Below are positions 16,401-24,234 of a stretch of 64,000 nucleotides of DNA, piece by piece (position 1 is the first letter of the stretch; each line of letters opens with the position of its first letter). This DNA is from Micrococcus lacusdianchii (GTDB taxonomy: Bacteria > Actinomycetota > Actinomycetes > Actinomycetales > Micrococcaceae). Below the pieces are notes generated by a model. The model had not been told where the DNA came from and made no database searches. It worked only from the letters and a program-made list of their open reading frames with translations. A program made the translations under genes and the position numbers. The stretch is from assembly GCF_023155805.1 (NCBI RefSeq), contig NZ_JAKNUW010000003.1, positions 62,001 to 126,000 of the forward strand, given 5' to 3'.

Positions 16401-16486
16401 CGGGCCTGGGCGTAGCGCTCGGCGGGGCTCAGGCGCGGCTCCTCGGGCGGGCCGGCGAGGGTGTCGGTCGAGGGGTGGGGGGACAT
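13445..16486 (-). CDS. helY: DEAD/DEAH-box superfamily II RNA helicase (HelY/Ski2-like)
   Basis: A 1013-residue ATP-dependent helicase of the Ski2/Mtr4 group, found in most actinobacteria next to tatC. The motifs are LVAAPTGAGKTVVGEF (Walker A), PIKALSNQKF, VVMTTEVLRNML, VVMDEVHYLAD (DEVH), SLSATVSNAEEFG, then FATETLALGVNMPAR and QLTGRAGRRGIDVEG (motif VI). The C-terminal 600 residues hold the family accessory domain with CHACPDREDH. Unusual is an Arg/Gly-rich insertion of about 80 residues between the two RecA domains (about 15420-15660). The start is set by a -10 hexamer 6 nt upstream. It lies after tatA-tatC on the same strand. Confidence 0.92.
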   Translation of the reverse strand: MSPHPSTDTLAGPPEEPRLSPAERYAQARRERHHAGSELAAFAARLDFPLDEFQREACREVEDGHGVLVAAPTGAGKTVVGEFAVHLALARGRKAFYTTPIKALSNQKFLDLGRVHGAENVGLLTGDTSVNADAPVVVMTTEVLRNMLYADSEALTDLGYVVMDEVHYLADRFRGPVWEEVIIHLPEHVQLISLSATVSNAEEFGSWLDTVRGATTVVVSEHRPVPLWQHVMAGGRLYDLFAEDVAFEDTADADGTPLLNPELERLARDAERGGQRPDWGRPGRGRRDEGGRSGAKGRGGRSAGRDRGRGGARGRGGRDARPDAGRASGWDRDRGTGASLAAAGGGRDHRDGRGPGLLTSRPEMIRVLDREGLLPGITFIFSRAGCDGAVEQCLRAGLDLTTAQEKRTIAARVDEAAQLLPAEDLDVLGFWAWRDGLSRGFAAHHAGMLPPFKEAVEDLFAAGVLKAVFATETLALGVNMPARSVVLEKLVKFNGESHVDVTPGEYTQLTGRAGRRGIDVEGHAVVMWRPGLDPAAVAGLASRRTYPLKSSFRPTYNMSVNLLAQVGAERARGILESSFAQFQADRSVVGLAREVRAKQGTLEKYEAAMACDRGDFAEYLALRKEVASAEKSGSQGRRRAHIAAVKESLADLAVGDVIELDAGRRLGRAVVVMPAGNPQNPRVGVVTDSAQLRRITLDDLAAPVEPVAGADLGQTVQVKTPSQRKDVAARMREAVRTHRPPTGGTRRGTGFRLREEEDSPRLEELRRRLQAHPCHACPDREDHARWGERWWGMRREVGLLRERIAGRTNTIARTFDRVVDLLNRYGYVGPDPDVPAEALSDRGQTLRRVYGERDLLTSLVLHDPATAHLGPEDWACVAALLVYQGKGESRGLPVAMPNARLQRVAEAVEELEERLRADEAAARIEPTPPTDLGLVGPVHRWVRGGTLRETLQGADLAAGDFVRWARQVIDVLDQIAQVPGDAHRSRNCRRAAGLVARGVVATSLPAAAAEPEA

Positions 16487-16492
16487 GAGCCC

Positions 16493-16498
16493 AGCGTA
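16493..16498 (-). promoter_or_regulatory. -10 hexamer of helY (leaderless arrangement)
   Basis: TACGCT on the minus strand, then 6 nt, then ATG 16486; no Shine-Dalgarno sequence is present. Confidence 0.5.
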
Positions 16499-16595
16499 CG
16501 GGCGCGGCGGACAGCACAGGGCCCGGACGCACCGCGCCCCGCTCCGGGCGAACGGAGCGGGGCGCGGACGCGACGACGGCGGTGGCCGCCGGGCG

Positions 16596-17453
16596 TCAGA
16601 TCTCGTGCAGGGGCCGGGGGCCGGCGGCGATCTCCGCCTCGAGGTCGACCTCGTGTTTGGCGGCCTTCCGGGCACGCCGCCGGTCGTTGAGCCAGCACAG
16701 CAGGATGGCGACGGCGAAGAGCAGGAACAGGGGCGCCGCGAGATAGAACATGGTGATCGCGTCGCCGCCGGGGGCGGCCAGCGCGGCGATCAGGGCGATG
16801 ACGAACACGGTGATGCGCCAGTGCTTCATGATCGTGGCGGCCGGCAGCAGGCCCAGCATGTTCAGTCCCACCAGGACCACCGGCAGCAGCATCGAGACGC
16901 CGAACGCGAGGAACAGGCGCAGCAGGAAGTCGATGTAGGTCTGCGCGTCGGGGAAGTTCGCGAAGCCCTCCGGGGTGAAGCCGATGAAGAACAGCACCGC
17001 CTGGGGCATCACGAGCCAGCCCAGGGCCACGCCCAGCAGGAACAGGGGCACCGCGGCGGCCAGGAACATCACGGCGTACTTCTTCTCCGTGCGCTTCAGG
17101 CCGGGCGCCACGAAGGCCCAGGCCTGGTAGAGCCAGATCGGGCTGGAGACGACGACCCCGATGAACAGCGCCACCTTGAGCATCATGTCGAAGGGCGACG
17201 CGATGGTGGTGAAGGAGACCGCCGCGAGGGCGCCGGCGTCGGCCGCCGCACGGACCGGCTCGGTCAGGGCCGCCATGAGCGGCTGGTACAGGAAGAACCC
17301 CCCGACCGCGCCGAGGGCGATGGCGAGCAGCGACTTGACGATCCGGTTGCGCAGCTCCGAGAGGTGCTCGCGCAGCGGCATCTCCCCGTTCGGGTTCTTC
17401 GCGCGCCGGCTGCCGCGCCGCCGCCGGCGCGCCGTCTCCTCCACGGTGGTCAT
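16596..17453 (-). CDS. tatC: Sec-independent translocase subunit TatC
   Basis: A six-helix membrane receptor for twin-arginine signal peptides. The 285-residue protein has the hallmark cytosolic N-terminus MPLREHLSELRNRIVKSL at about residue 25, preceded by a basic run, the periplasmic loop with SFTTIASPFDMMLKVALFIG, and SPIWLYQAWAFVAPGLKRTEKK. The tail is charged. tatA lies 19 nt upstream on the same strand, so the pair form an operon, as in the conserved actinobacterial tatA-tatC-helY order. Confidence 0.96.
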   Translation of the reverse strand: MTTVEETARRRRRGSRRAKNPNGEMPLREHLSELRNRIVKSLLAIALGAVGGFFLYQPLMAALTEPVRAAADAGALAAVSFTTIASPFDMMLKVALFIGVVVSSPIWLYQAWAFVAPGLKRTEKKYAVMFLAAAVPLFLLGVALGWLVMPQAVLFFIGFTPEGFANFPDAQTYIDFLLRLFLAFGVSMLLPVVLVGLNMLGLLPAATIMKHWRITVFVIALIAALAAPGGDAITMFYLAAPLFLLFAVAILLCWLNDRRRARKAAKHEVDLEAEIAAGPRPLHEI

Positions 17454-17472
17454 GGGGTCGGTCTCCCGGGCG

Positions 17473-17736
17473 TCAGCGGACGTCGCGGTCGTCGCGCTCG
17501 ACGACGCGGCCCTCCACCGGCTCGACCGGCTCAGCGGGGCGGGAGCCGGCGCCCGAGGTGTCGACGTCGGCCGTGCGCTCCTTGTCCTCGGTGCGCATCT
17601 GCTTCACCTCCGAGGAGAAGATGCGCATGGACTGGCCGAGGTTGCGGGCCATGGAGGGCAGCTTCGGCGCCGCGAAGAGCAGCACCACGAGCACGATGAT
17701 GATGACGAGCTGCCATCCGTTCAGTCCAGCGAACAT
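17473..17736 (-). CDS. tatA: Sec-independent translocase subunit TatA
   Basis: An 87-residue pore-forming partner of TatC. It has one N-terminal transmembrane helix (GWQLVIIIVLVVLLFAAPKLP) with the hinge, an amphipathic helix (MARNLGQSMRIFSSEVKQM) and an acidic disordered tail. The start follows AAAGGA by 6 nt. It is separated from pafBC by 30 nt on the same strand. Confidence 0.95.
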   Translation of the reverse strand: MFAGLNGWQLVIIIVLVVLLFAAPKLPSMARNLGQSMRIFSSEVKQMRTEDKERTADVDTSGAGSRPAEPVEPVEGRVVERDDRDVR

Positions 17737-17766
17737 GGGTGGTCCTTTCGATGGGGGTCCTGCGGT

Positions 17767-19863
17767 CTAGGCTACCGCGCCGCGGGCCAGACGGGCGGCC
17801 CGGCCCAGGCGCGCGGCGACGGCGTCGCGGAGGTCCGCGGGCTCGAGCACCTCGACGCGTCCGCCGTGACGGGCGGCCAGGGCGACGGCGGCCTCCTCGT
17901 CCAGCAGCGTCAGCCGGGTCAGGGCAGTGCCGTCGTCGAGCGTGGCGGCCGCCGTGGGGCGGTAGGCCTCGGCGGCGTCGCGGACGGCGTGGTCCCAGCG
18001 CACCAGCGCGGAGACCCCCTCCCCCTCGGGATGCAGTCGCCAGCGGCCCGGACGGGCCCGGGTCCGGAACGTCTCCCCCGTGCGACGGACCGCGCCCACC
18101 CGGTCCACGCGGAAGACGCGCAGCCCCTCGGCGCGGCGGCACCAGGCCTGCAGGTACAGGCGGGTGCGCTCCTGCACCACGGCGAGCGGCTCCACGTCCC
18201 GCTCGGTCACCTGGTCCGTGCGCACCCCGTGGTATCGCAGGCGCAGCACTGCGCGCTCGGCGATGGCCGCCAGCAGCGCCCGCACCGTCTCCGGGTCCAC
18301 GGCCACGTCCCAGTGGGCGACGACGGCGCCCCCGTCCGCGGTCGGCCCGCCCTCCCCGGTCGAGGCCGCGGGGGCGTCGTCGGCCACGTCCTGGCCGGCG
18401 TCCACCAGGCAGGCCCGGATCCGACGCTGGGCGGAGCGGGCGGCGTCGCGGTCGGCGTCGGTCAGGACGGTCATCTCGGCCACCGTCTGCAGGGTGGCCA
18501 CCAGGGTGTGGGCCTCCGGCAGGGTCAGCCGCACGGGGCCGGCGAGCTCCGCGGCCTGGTGGACGTACACCCGCCCGTCGGCCTCGTCCACGTCGAACTG
18601 GAACCCGGGGAATTCGCGTTCGGGCATGCCGCAGTAGCGCAGCACCTCCAGGTCCCGGCCCAGGTCCGCCTCGGCCACGCCGAGCCGCTCCCGCAGCTCC
18701 GCACGGTCGATGCCCTCGGCGCGGTTGGCCAGACCCACGATGTCCAGGAGCCGGCCGACGAGGTCCTCGCTCGAGGTGCGCACGCGGCGCCGGACCGGCG
18801 CGGTGAGGCGCACGCCGGCCCACGCGGGGTCGGCGCTCCCGGCATGCAGGTCCGCGGCCGCGGTGAGGGCCTCCGCCAGGCGCCGGGCGGGGTCGGGCTC
18901 CGAGACGGGGAACAGCGCGTGCCCGGCGGCCGTGGCGGCCTCGGCGACCACCCCGTCCTCGGTGCGGCCCATCGCGGACTCCCACAGCTCCCAGCCCTCC
19001 CCCGGCGCGGGTCCGTCGGCCGGGCGCGGATCCACCGGGCGGCCGGCCACCCGGAACCCCTGACCTCGCCCGGGGGCCAGCCACACGCGGACGGTCTCGG
19101 CCTCGGCACGTCCGGCCAGGCGGGCGCGCAGCGCGGCGTGGTCGTGATCGGCGGGACGTCGGGGGGCGCTGCGGGCGGCCGCGGTGGGCGCCTGCTCGAG
19201 GACCACGGGGTCGGACTCGAGGCGGGAGAGCCGGAACGAGCGCTCGGCCCCCCGGTCCACGTCCCACCCGGTGAGGTACCACCGGCCGCGCACGAGCGTG
19301 AGCAGCCACGTCCGCACGGTGCGCTCGGTCAGGGCGCCGGCGGCGTCCCGGTAGGCGAAGCGCACGAGGGCCTGCTCGGCGGCCGCCTCCGTCAGCGCCT
19401 CGAGGCGGGGGTCGGCGCGGGGCATGACCGTGTGGTAGCCCTCGAGCTCGTCCTGGCCCGAGAGCTCGCCGGGGTGCAGGAGCACCCCCACGGCGCGGAC
19501 CACCTCGTCCCGCAGCGGCGAGTCCCCCCAGAGCCGGCGGGCGCGCACGAGGGCGCGGCGCTCGTCGAGGGTGAGGTCCAGGTCCTTCAGCAGGAGGGAG
19601 TCGCGGTCCACCCGGTAGCGGGGGCCGTCGTCGTCCGCATCCTCGCCGCCGACCACGGTGAGCGGGACCCCGACGGCGCGCAGCGCGCGGCGGTCACGCT
19701 GGAAGAGCTTCTCGAACGCGCCGTCGCCCAGCCCCTCGTAGCCGACGACGAGCCGCCGGATCTGCTCCCGGGCGTAGCCGCGCGGCTCGTGGAGGAGCAG
19801 CCACAGGAGGGAGATGATCCGTTCGGCGGGCTCATCCGCGGAGCGGGGCCGGGCGACGGTCAT
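17767..19863 (-). CDS. pafBC: Fused PafB-PafC WYL-domain transcriptional activator
   Basis: A single 698-residue protein made of two consecutive HTH-WYL units, as in the PafB and PafC proteins that form a heterodimer in mycobacteria. There PafBC activates DNA-damage genes independently of LexA. The N-terminal half begins SADEPAERIISLLWLLLHEPRGY (winged HTH) and carries the first WYL-type core near VRGRWYLTGWDVDRG. The second half begins near VRTSSEDLVGRLLDIVGLAN and carries QERTRLYLQAWCRRAEGLRVFRVDRV. Fusion of the two genes is known in some Micrococcales. It neighbours tat and pafA, as in mycobacteria. Confidence 0.9.
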   Translation of the reverse strand: MTVARPRSADEPAERIISLLWLLLHEPRGYAREQIRRLVVGYEGLGDGAFEKLFQRDRRALRAVGVPLTVVGGEDADDDGPRYRVDRDSLLLKDLDLTLDERRALVRARRLWGDSPLRDEVVRAVGVLLHPGELSGQDELEGYHTVMPRADPRLEALTEAAAEQALVRFAYRDAAGALTERTVRTWLLTLVRGRWYLTGWDVDRGAERSFRLSRLESDPVVLEQAPTAAARSAPRRPADHDHAALRARLAGRAEAETVRVWLAPGRGQGFRVAGRPVDPRPADGPAPGEGWELWESAMGRTEDGVVAEAATAAGHALFPVSEPDPARRLAEALTAAADLHAGSADPAWAGVRLTAPVRRRVRTSSEDLVGRLLDIVGLANRAEGIDRAELRERLGVAEADLGRDLEVLRYCGMPEREFPGFQFDVDEADGRVYVHQAAELAGPVRLTLPEAHTLVATLQTVAEMTVLTDADRDAARSAQRRIRACLVDAGQDVADDAPAASTGEGGPTADGGAVVAHWDVAVDPETVRALLAAIAERAVLRLRYHGVRTDQVTERDVEPLAVVQERTRLYLQAWCRRAEGLRVFRVDRVGAVRRTGETFRTRARPGRWRLHPEGEGVSALVRWDHAVRDAAEAYRPTAAATLDDGTALTRLTLLDEEAAVALAARHGGRVEVLEPADLRDAVAARLGRAARLARGAVA

Positions 19864-19876
19864 GCCGCGTCCCGGG

Positions 19877-20272
19877 TCAGTCGACCGAGACCAGGTCGCA
19901 CACGAAGATCAGGGTCTCGTTCGGCCCGATCGCCGAGCCGGCGCCCTGCGCCCCGTAGCCCAGGTGCGGCGGGATCTCGAGGCGGCGGCGGCCGCCCACC
20001 TTCATCCCGAGCAGGCCCTGGTCCCAGCCGGCGATCACCTGGCCGACGCCCACCGTCAGCGGCAGCGGGGTGCCGCGGTTCCACGAGGCGTCGAACTCCT
20101 CGCCGGTGGACCAGGCCACACCCACGTAGTGGACCTGGACGCGGGAGCCGCGTTCCACGGCGGGGCCGGAGCCCTCGATCAGGTCCTCGACGACGAGCTC
20201 CTCGGGCGGGGTGTCGCCGGGGAAGTCGATCTCGGGCTTGGTGCGGTCGTAGTCGCGCTGTCCGAAGGACAT
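19877..20272 (-). CDS. FKBP-type peptidyl-prolyl isomerase (cytosolic)
   Basis: A 131-residue, single-domain prolyl isomerase. Characteristic residues are VQVHYVGVAWSTGEEFDASW, the VIAGWDQGLLGMKVGGRRRLEIPPHLGYG core (binding-site Trp, Gly-rich loop, Tyr) and the final ETLIFVCDLVSVD strand. It lacks a signal peptide, so it should act in the cytoplasm. A strong AGGAGGAG precedes the ATG. It lies between pafBC and the lipoprotein FKBP. Confidence 0.95.
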   Translation of the reverse strand: MSFGQRDYDRTKPEIDFPGDTPPEELVVEDLIEGSGPAVERGSRVQVHYVGVAWSTGEEFDASWNRGTPLPLTVGVGQVIAGWDQGLLGMKVGGRRRLEIPPHLGYGAQGAGSAIGPNETLIFVCDLVSVD

Positions 20273-20303
20273 GGTGTCTCCTCCTGGGGTCGGGGTGGGT
20301 GGG

Positions 20304-21389
20304 TCAGTTCTGGGGAGCCGGGGCCTGGGCGTCGAGGATGTCGACGACGAAGAGCAGGTCCTCGTTCTTCAGGTCCCCCGTCGGTGTGCCCTGCTCGCCG
20401 TAGGCCTGCTCGGAGGGGATCGAGATCAGCACGCGGGAGCCGACCTTCTGGCCCTCGAGGCCCTCGGACCAGCCCGCGATCACGCCGGAGAGCGGGAACG
20501 TCGTCGGGGCGCCGCGCTCCCACGACGAGTCGAAGGTGGACCCGTCGGACCACGTCACGCCCGTGTAATGCACGGTCACGGTGTCCTCGACCGTGACCTC
20601 GCGGCCCTCACCCTGGATGAGCGGCTGGACGACCAGCGCCTCGGGGGCCTCGCCCTCGGGCGTCGCGATGACGGGGCGGTCGTCCTGGACGGTGACCTCC
20701 GGCAGGCGCTCGTCGCGCTCGGCGACCTCCTCGCCCTGGGCCACGGTGGGCAGCCGCTCGGCGACCGAGTAGACGAACAGCTGGGCCGGCACGTTGGTGG
20801 TCGACGCCGACGCGCCCTCCGAGGCCGACGGCGCGGCCGGGGCGGGGATCTCCTGGGACGGCACGTAGGCGGCGATCTGCCCGCCCACGCCCACGCCCGT
20901 GAGCAGCTCGTACATCTCCGGGTTCGCCTGCTTCAGCTGGTCGTCCAGGATGACGGTCTGCGGGTCCTGCGTGAACGACTCCGCCTGGACGTCGCCCGTG
21001 GTCGGATCCGCGGTCAGGAAGTGCAGCCGGGCGATCGAGCCGTGGTCCAGCGTCGGCTCCTCGCCGGCGTCCAGGACGCGGGTGGTCGTCTGATCGGTCT
21101 CGACCCCGCCGCCCACGTCCACGCTCGGCGTGCCGTCCTCCGCGACGGTGAGGGAGACCCCCTCCAGGGCCGCCGGATCGCCCTGGCCGGCGCCCTCGGT
21201 CGCGGCGGACGACTGCTCGGGCGCGGTCGAGGACGACGCCCCCTCGCCCGCCGAGGACGAGGCGCCCTCCTCGGACCCGCCGGCGCTGCACGCGGTGGCC
21301 AGCAGCAGGCCGGCCACGCCGAGGGTCAGGGCGGTCAGGGGACGGCGACGGCGGGGCACGGCCGTCGCGGAGGAGGCGATCGAGGTCAT
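20304..21389 (-). CDS. FKBP-type peptidyl-prolyl isomerase lipoprotein
   Basis: A 361-residue exported lipoprotein with a basic start, hydrophobic stretch and lipobox LLATACSAGG (Cys about 34), then a Ser/Ala/Glu-rich linker. Residues about 75-210 look like a degenerate FKBP domain lacking the active-site residues (ending QLFVYSVAERLP). Residues about 250-355 are a full FKBP domain (VTVHYTGVTWSDGSTFDSSW, GVIAGWSEGLEGQKVGSRVL, IPSEQAYGEQG, LLFVVDILDA). It probably folds secreted or membrane proteins at the outer membrane face. Promoter TAGGGT lies 7 nt before ATG (leaderless). Confidence 0.92.
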   Translation of the reverse strand: MTSIASSATAVPRRRRPLTALTLGVAGLLLATACSAGGSEEGASSSAGEGASSSTAPEQSSAATEGAGQGDPAALEGVSLTVAEDGTPSVDVGGGVETDQTTTRVLDAGEEPTLDHGSIARLHFLTADPTTGDVQAESFTQDPQTVILDDQLKQANPEMYELLTGVGVGGQIAAYVPSQEIPAPAAPSASEGASASTTNVPAQLFVYSVAERLPTVAQGEEVAERDERLPEVTVQDDRPVIATPEGEAPEALVVQPLIQGEGREVTVEDTVTVHYTGVTWSDGSTFDSSWERGAPTTFPLSGVIAGWSEGLEGQKVGSRVLISIPSEQAYGEQGTPTGDLKNEDLLFVVDILDAQAPAPQN

Positions 21390-21396
21390 GGCGCCC

Positions 21397-21402
21397 ACCC
21401 TA
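21397..21402 (-). promoter_or_regulatory. -10 hexamer of the FKBP lipoprotein (leaderless)
   Basis: TAGGGT on the minus strand, 7 nt before ATG 21389. Confidence 0.5.
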
Positions 21403-21424
21403 CCGACGCTGTCTGGACGTCGCC

Positions 21425-22813
21425 TCAGCCCACGCGCGCGAAGAGCGCGTCCACGGCGTCGAGGGCGGTGTCGAACGGGTCCTTGAGGCTGATCGTGTGC
21501 AGGGGATGGTCGGTGAGCTTCAGCGTGGTCCAGTCCACCGCGTAGTCCATCCCGCGCTCGCGGGCCCGGGCGATGAACTCCGCCCGCACCGCCGCGCGCG
21601 TGGTCGTCGGGGCGGCGTCGACGGCGGCCGCGACCGCGCCGTCGGCGAGGATCCGGCGCACGGCGCCGCGCTCCCGCAGCATCGCGAAGAGCCCCTGGCC
21701 GGGGGCGATGTCGTGGAAGGCCAGGTCCAGCTGCGCGATCCGGGGGGCCGACCAGTCGAGACCGTCGCGCTCGCGGAACCGCTCGAGCAGGCGCAGCTTG
21801 ACCGCCCAGTCGATCGTGTCCTCGATCGGGCCGAAGTCCTGCGACCGGACGGCGTCGAGCACGGTGCCCCACAGGTCCAGCACCTCGGCCACCCGCTCGT
21901 GGTGCGCGCCCTCGGCGTCGACGAACCGGTGCGCCGCCTCGAGGTAGTGGCTCTGCAGGTCCAGGGCGCTGGCCTCGCCCTCGCGCAGGGCGATCCGGGC
22001 GGTGCCCGTGAGGTCGTGCGAGACCTGCCGCACGGCCAGCGTCGGGTGGGTGACGCGGTGGTCGCCCAGCGGGAAGCCCGCCTCGATCATGCGCAGCATC
22101 AGGTCCGTGGCCCCGAAGCGCAGCAGGTGCGTGGGCTCGGAGAGGTTGGTGTCCCCCACGATCACGTGCAGGCGCCGGTACAGGGAGGCGTCCGCGTGCG
22201 GCTCGTCGCGGGTGTTGATGATGGGGCGGGACCGCGTGGTGGAGGAGGACACGCCCTCCTGGACGAAGTCGGCGCGCTGGGAGAACGCGAAGTGCGCCTC
22301 CCCCGTGCCCTCGGGCCACGTCCCCGCCGGCACCACGCGCCCGGCGCCGACCAGGATCTGCCGGGAGACCAGGAACGGCACGAGCGCCTCGGTGAGGCGG
22401 CGGTACTCCGTGCGGCGGCGCAGCAGGTAGTTCTCATGGGAGCCGTACGAGCTGCCGGAGGAGTCGGCGTTGTTGCGGTAGAGGTGCAGGGACCCGCCGA
22501 TCCCGTCCGCGGCCAGGGCGGCCTCGGCCCGGCCGAGCAGGTCCTGCAGGATCCGGTCGCCAGCGGCGTCGGAGGCGATCAGCTCGTCCAGCGTGGAGCA
22601 CTCGGCGGTGGCGTACTCCGGGTGCGAGCCCACGTCCAGGTACAGGCGGGAGCCGTTGGAGACGAACACGTTGGACGAGCGGCCCCACTCGAGCACGGGA
22701 CGGAAGAGGTAGCGCACCACCTCCTCGGCGCTCAGGGGCCGGGCGGACGGGTTCCAGTGCTGGACCCCGTACTCCGTCTCCAGGCCCATGATCCGCCGGG
22801 CCTCGGCGGTCAC
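21425..22813 (-). CDS. pafA: Pup--protein ligase PafA
   Basis: Joins the C-terminal glutamate of Pup to lysines of target proteins, using ATP; a carboxylate-amine ligase related to glutamine synthetase. The 462 residues contain RRIMGLETEYGV (ATP/Mg-site opening), GSRLYLDVGSHPEYATAEC, LYRNNADSSGSSYGSHENYL, and SRPIINTRDEPHA. The chosen GTG start forms a 4-base GTGA overlap with the pup stop codon, so the genes are translationally coupled. In M. tuberculosis pafA is separated from pup by prcB, prcA and other genes; here they are adjacent. Confidence 0.96.
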   Translation of the reverse strand: MTAEARRIMGLETEYGVQHWNPSARPLSAEEVVRYLFRPVLEWGRSSNVFVSNGSRLYLDVGSHPEYATAECSTLDELIASDAAGDRILQDLLGRAEAALAADGIGGSLHLYRNNADSSGSSYGSHENYLLRRRTEYRRLTEALVPFLVSRQILVGAGRVVPAGTWPEGTGEAHFAFSQRADFVQEGVSSSTTRSRPIINTRDEPHADASLYRRLHVIVGDTNLSEPTHLLRFGATDLMLRMIEAGFPLGDHRVTHPTLAVRQVSHDLTGTARIALREGEASALDLQSHYLEAAHRFVDAEGAHHERVAEVLDLWGTVLDAVRSQDFGPIEDTIDWAVKLRLLERFRERDGLDWSAPRIAQLDLAFHDIAPGQGLFAMLRERGAVRRILADGAVAAAVDAAPTTTRAAVRAEFIARARERGMDYAVDWTTLKLTDHPLHTISLKDPFDTALDAVDALFARVG

Positions 22814-22995
22814 TGGCCGCCCTTCTGGACGAAGCCCTTGACGAACTCCTCGGCGTTGGTCTCCAGCACCGCGTCGATCTCGTCCAGGAGCCCGTCCAGG
22901 CCGGTGTCCTGCGTCTGGGGCCTGACCTGGGCCTGGCCGGCGACGGCCGCGTCGTCGTCGCCGGCGGGACGGGGGCGGATCTGCTCCTGGGACAT
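22810..22995 (-). CDS. pup: Prokaryotic ubiquitin-like protein Pup
   Basis: A 61-residue, intrinsically disordered protein tag. It has the conserved C-terminal coiled-coil region LDGLLDEIDAVLETNAEEFV and the terminus FVQKGGQ. The last residue is Gln, so Dop must deamidate it to Glu before ligation. AGGAGGAGC precedes the ATG closely. The stop codon overlaps the pafA start. It is preceded on the opposite strand by the UV glycosylase gene, divergently arranged. Confidence 0.97.
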   Translation of the reverse strand: MSQEQIRPRPAGDDDAAVAGQAQVRPQTQDTGLDGLLDEIDAVLETNAEEFVKGFVQKGGQ

Positions 22996-23087
22996 GATGC
23001 TCCTCCTGGGGTCGGGACGGGCCGTGGGGGCCCGGTGCTCCCCTCGACCCTACGCCGAGCCGGTCCCCGGGGTGCCAGGATGGGGCC

Positions 23088-23567
23088 ATGCGACTGTGGA
23101 CCCTGCACCCGAGGCACCTCGACCGCCAGGGCCTGACCGGTGCGTGGCGGGAGGCGCTGCTGGCCCAGGCCGCCCTCGCGCGCCGTACGCGGGGCTATCG
23201 GAACCACCCCCAGCTCGAGCGGTTCCGGGACCACGGGGACCCGGCGGCGGCGATCGGCGCGTTCCTGTCCGGAATCGCCCTCGAGGCGACCGCCCGCGGG
23301 TACCGGTTCGACGTCTCCCGCATCGACCGGCCCCTGGACACCGCGCCCGACGCAGACGGGGTCCCCGGCGAACTGGTCCTGCCCTTCCGTCTGGCTCCGA
23401 TCCCGGCGACCACCGGCCAGCGGGACCACGAGTGGGCCCGCCTGAGGGCCAAGCTCGCCGACCGCAGCCCGGAGTGGCTGGCCCGCTGGGAGCACGTGGC
23501 GGTCCCGGACCTCCACCCCCTGTTCGAGCTCGAGGAGGGTCCCGTGGCCTCCTGGGAGCGGGTCTGA
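23088..23567 (+). CDS. Pyrimidine dimer DNA glycosylase (Pyr_excise family)
   Basis: A 159-residue (about 18 kDa) protein of the T4 endonuclease V-related family. It opens MRLWTLHPRHLDRQGLTGAWREALLAQA, followed by RGYRNHPQLERFRDHGDP and EATARGYRFDVSRID, all typical of bacterial members. These cleave the N-glycosyl bond at UV-induced cyclobutane dimers and nick the abasic site. It lies with the next gene on the plus strand, inside the otherwise minus-strand pup-dop block. A -10-like CAGGAT lies 6 nt before ATG. The substrate is assigned from family similarity. Confidence 0.85.
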   Translation: MRLWTLHPRHLDRQGLTGAWREALLAQAALARRTRGYRNHPQLERFRDHGDPAAAIGAFLSGIALEATARGYRFDVSRIDRPLDTAPDADGVPGELVLPFRLAPIPATTGQRDHEWARLRAKLADRSPEWLARWEHVAVPDLHPLFELEEGPVASWERV

Positions 23568-23623
23568 CCGCAGCGCCTCCCCTGACCTGGGCGGACACGC
23601 CCGCCGCGTGCTTGGATGGCCGC

Positions 23624-24217
23624 ATGATCCGCCACGAGAGCATCGAGGGATACCTGCAGCGCCTGGCCTCCGGGGACCCGACGCCCGGCGGGGGCGCCAC
23701 GGGGGCGCTCGCCGTCGCCGAGGGAGCCGGCCTGGTCTCCATGGCCGCCCACTACTCGGACCGCGACGACGTGTCCCGGCGCTGCGGGGAGCTCATCCGG
23801 GACTGCCTCGCGGTGGCCGACGAGGACGAGCGGGGCTTCGGAGCGGTCGCCGAGGCCTTCGGCCTGCCCACGGGCACCGATCGGCAGCGCGCGGACCGGT
23901 CGAGGGCCATCCAGGAGGCCCTCGCCGAGGCGGTCCGCCCGCCCGAGGCGATCGTAGACGCCGCCGGACGGCTCCTGGACGCCGTCGAGGAGGTCCTCAC
24001 GGACGGCAACCCGAACACCCTCTCCGACGTCGGCACGGCGCTCGGGTGCGCTCGCGCGGGGCTGACCGCCGCCGTCGTGACCCTGCTGACGAACCTGGCC
24101 CCGCTGAAGGACGACGCGCTCGGCGCCGAGCTCACCGCGGGGATCGAGCGCGCCGATCGGCTCACCGCCCGCGCCGACGCGCTGATCGCCGACGTGCGGC
24201 GCCGCCTGGCCGGCTGA
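23624..24217 (+). CDS. Cyclodeaminase/cyclohydrolase family protein (FTCD_C-like)
   Basis: A 197-residue all-helical protein resembling the formiminotetrahydrofolate cyclodeaminase domain and FchA methenyl-THF cyclohydrolase. The signature SGDPTPGGGATGALA is at residues about 14-30, with SMAAHYSDRDD, an acidic central part and LSDVGTALGCARAGLTAAV. The likely substrate is a tetrahydrofolate one-carbon derivative, but no folate gene is nearby. A TTGGAT 6 nt upstream of ATG may be a -10 element. It is convergent with dop. Confidence 0.85.
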   Translation: MIRHESIEGYLQRLASGDPTPGGGATGALAVAEGAGLVSMAAHYSDRDDVSRRCGELIRDCLAVADEDERGFGAVAEAFGLPTGTDRQRADRSRAIQEALAEAVRPPEAIVDAAGRLLDAVEEVLTDGNPNTLSDVGTALGCARAGLTAAVVTLLTNLAPLKDDALGAELTAGIERADRLTARADALIADVRRRLAG

Positions 24218-24234
24218 CCGGCCCGAGCGGTCAG
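24214..24234. terminator. Shared hairpin with both stop codons (cyclodeaminase / dop)
   Basis: CTGACCG (24214-24220) pairs with CGGTCAG (24228-24234). The TGA of the plus gene and the complementary TCA of dop lie in the two arms. Confidence 0.5.

Noticed and set aside
16461-17699. 412-codon plus-strand frame opposite tatC and tatA
   Set aside because: An antisense shadow in high-GC DNA. It has no promoter or ribosome site, and its amino acid composition (Gly/Arg/Gln/His) is typical of shadow frames.
17161-20403. 1080-codon plus-strand frame opposite pafBC
   Set aside because: A shadow of the WYL-domain gene; the translation shows no domain or membrane pattern.
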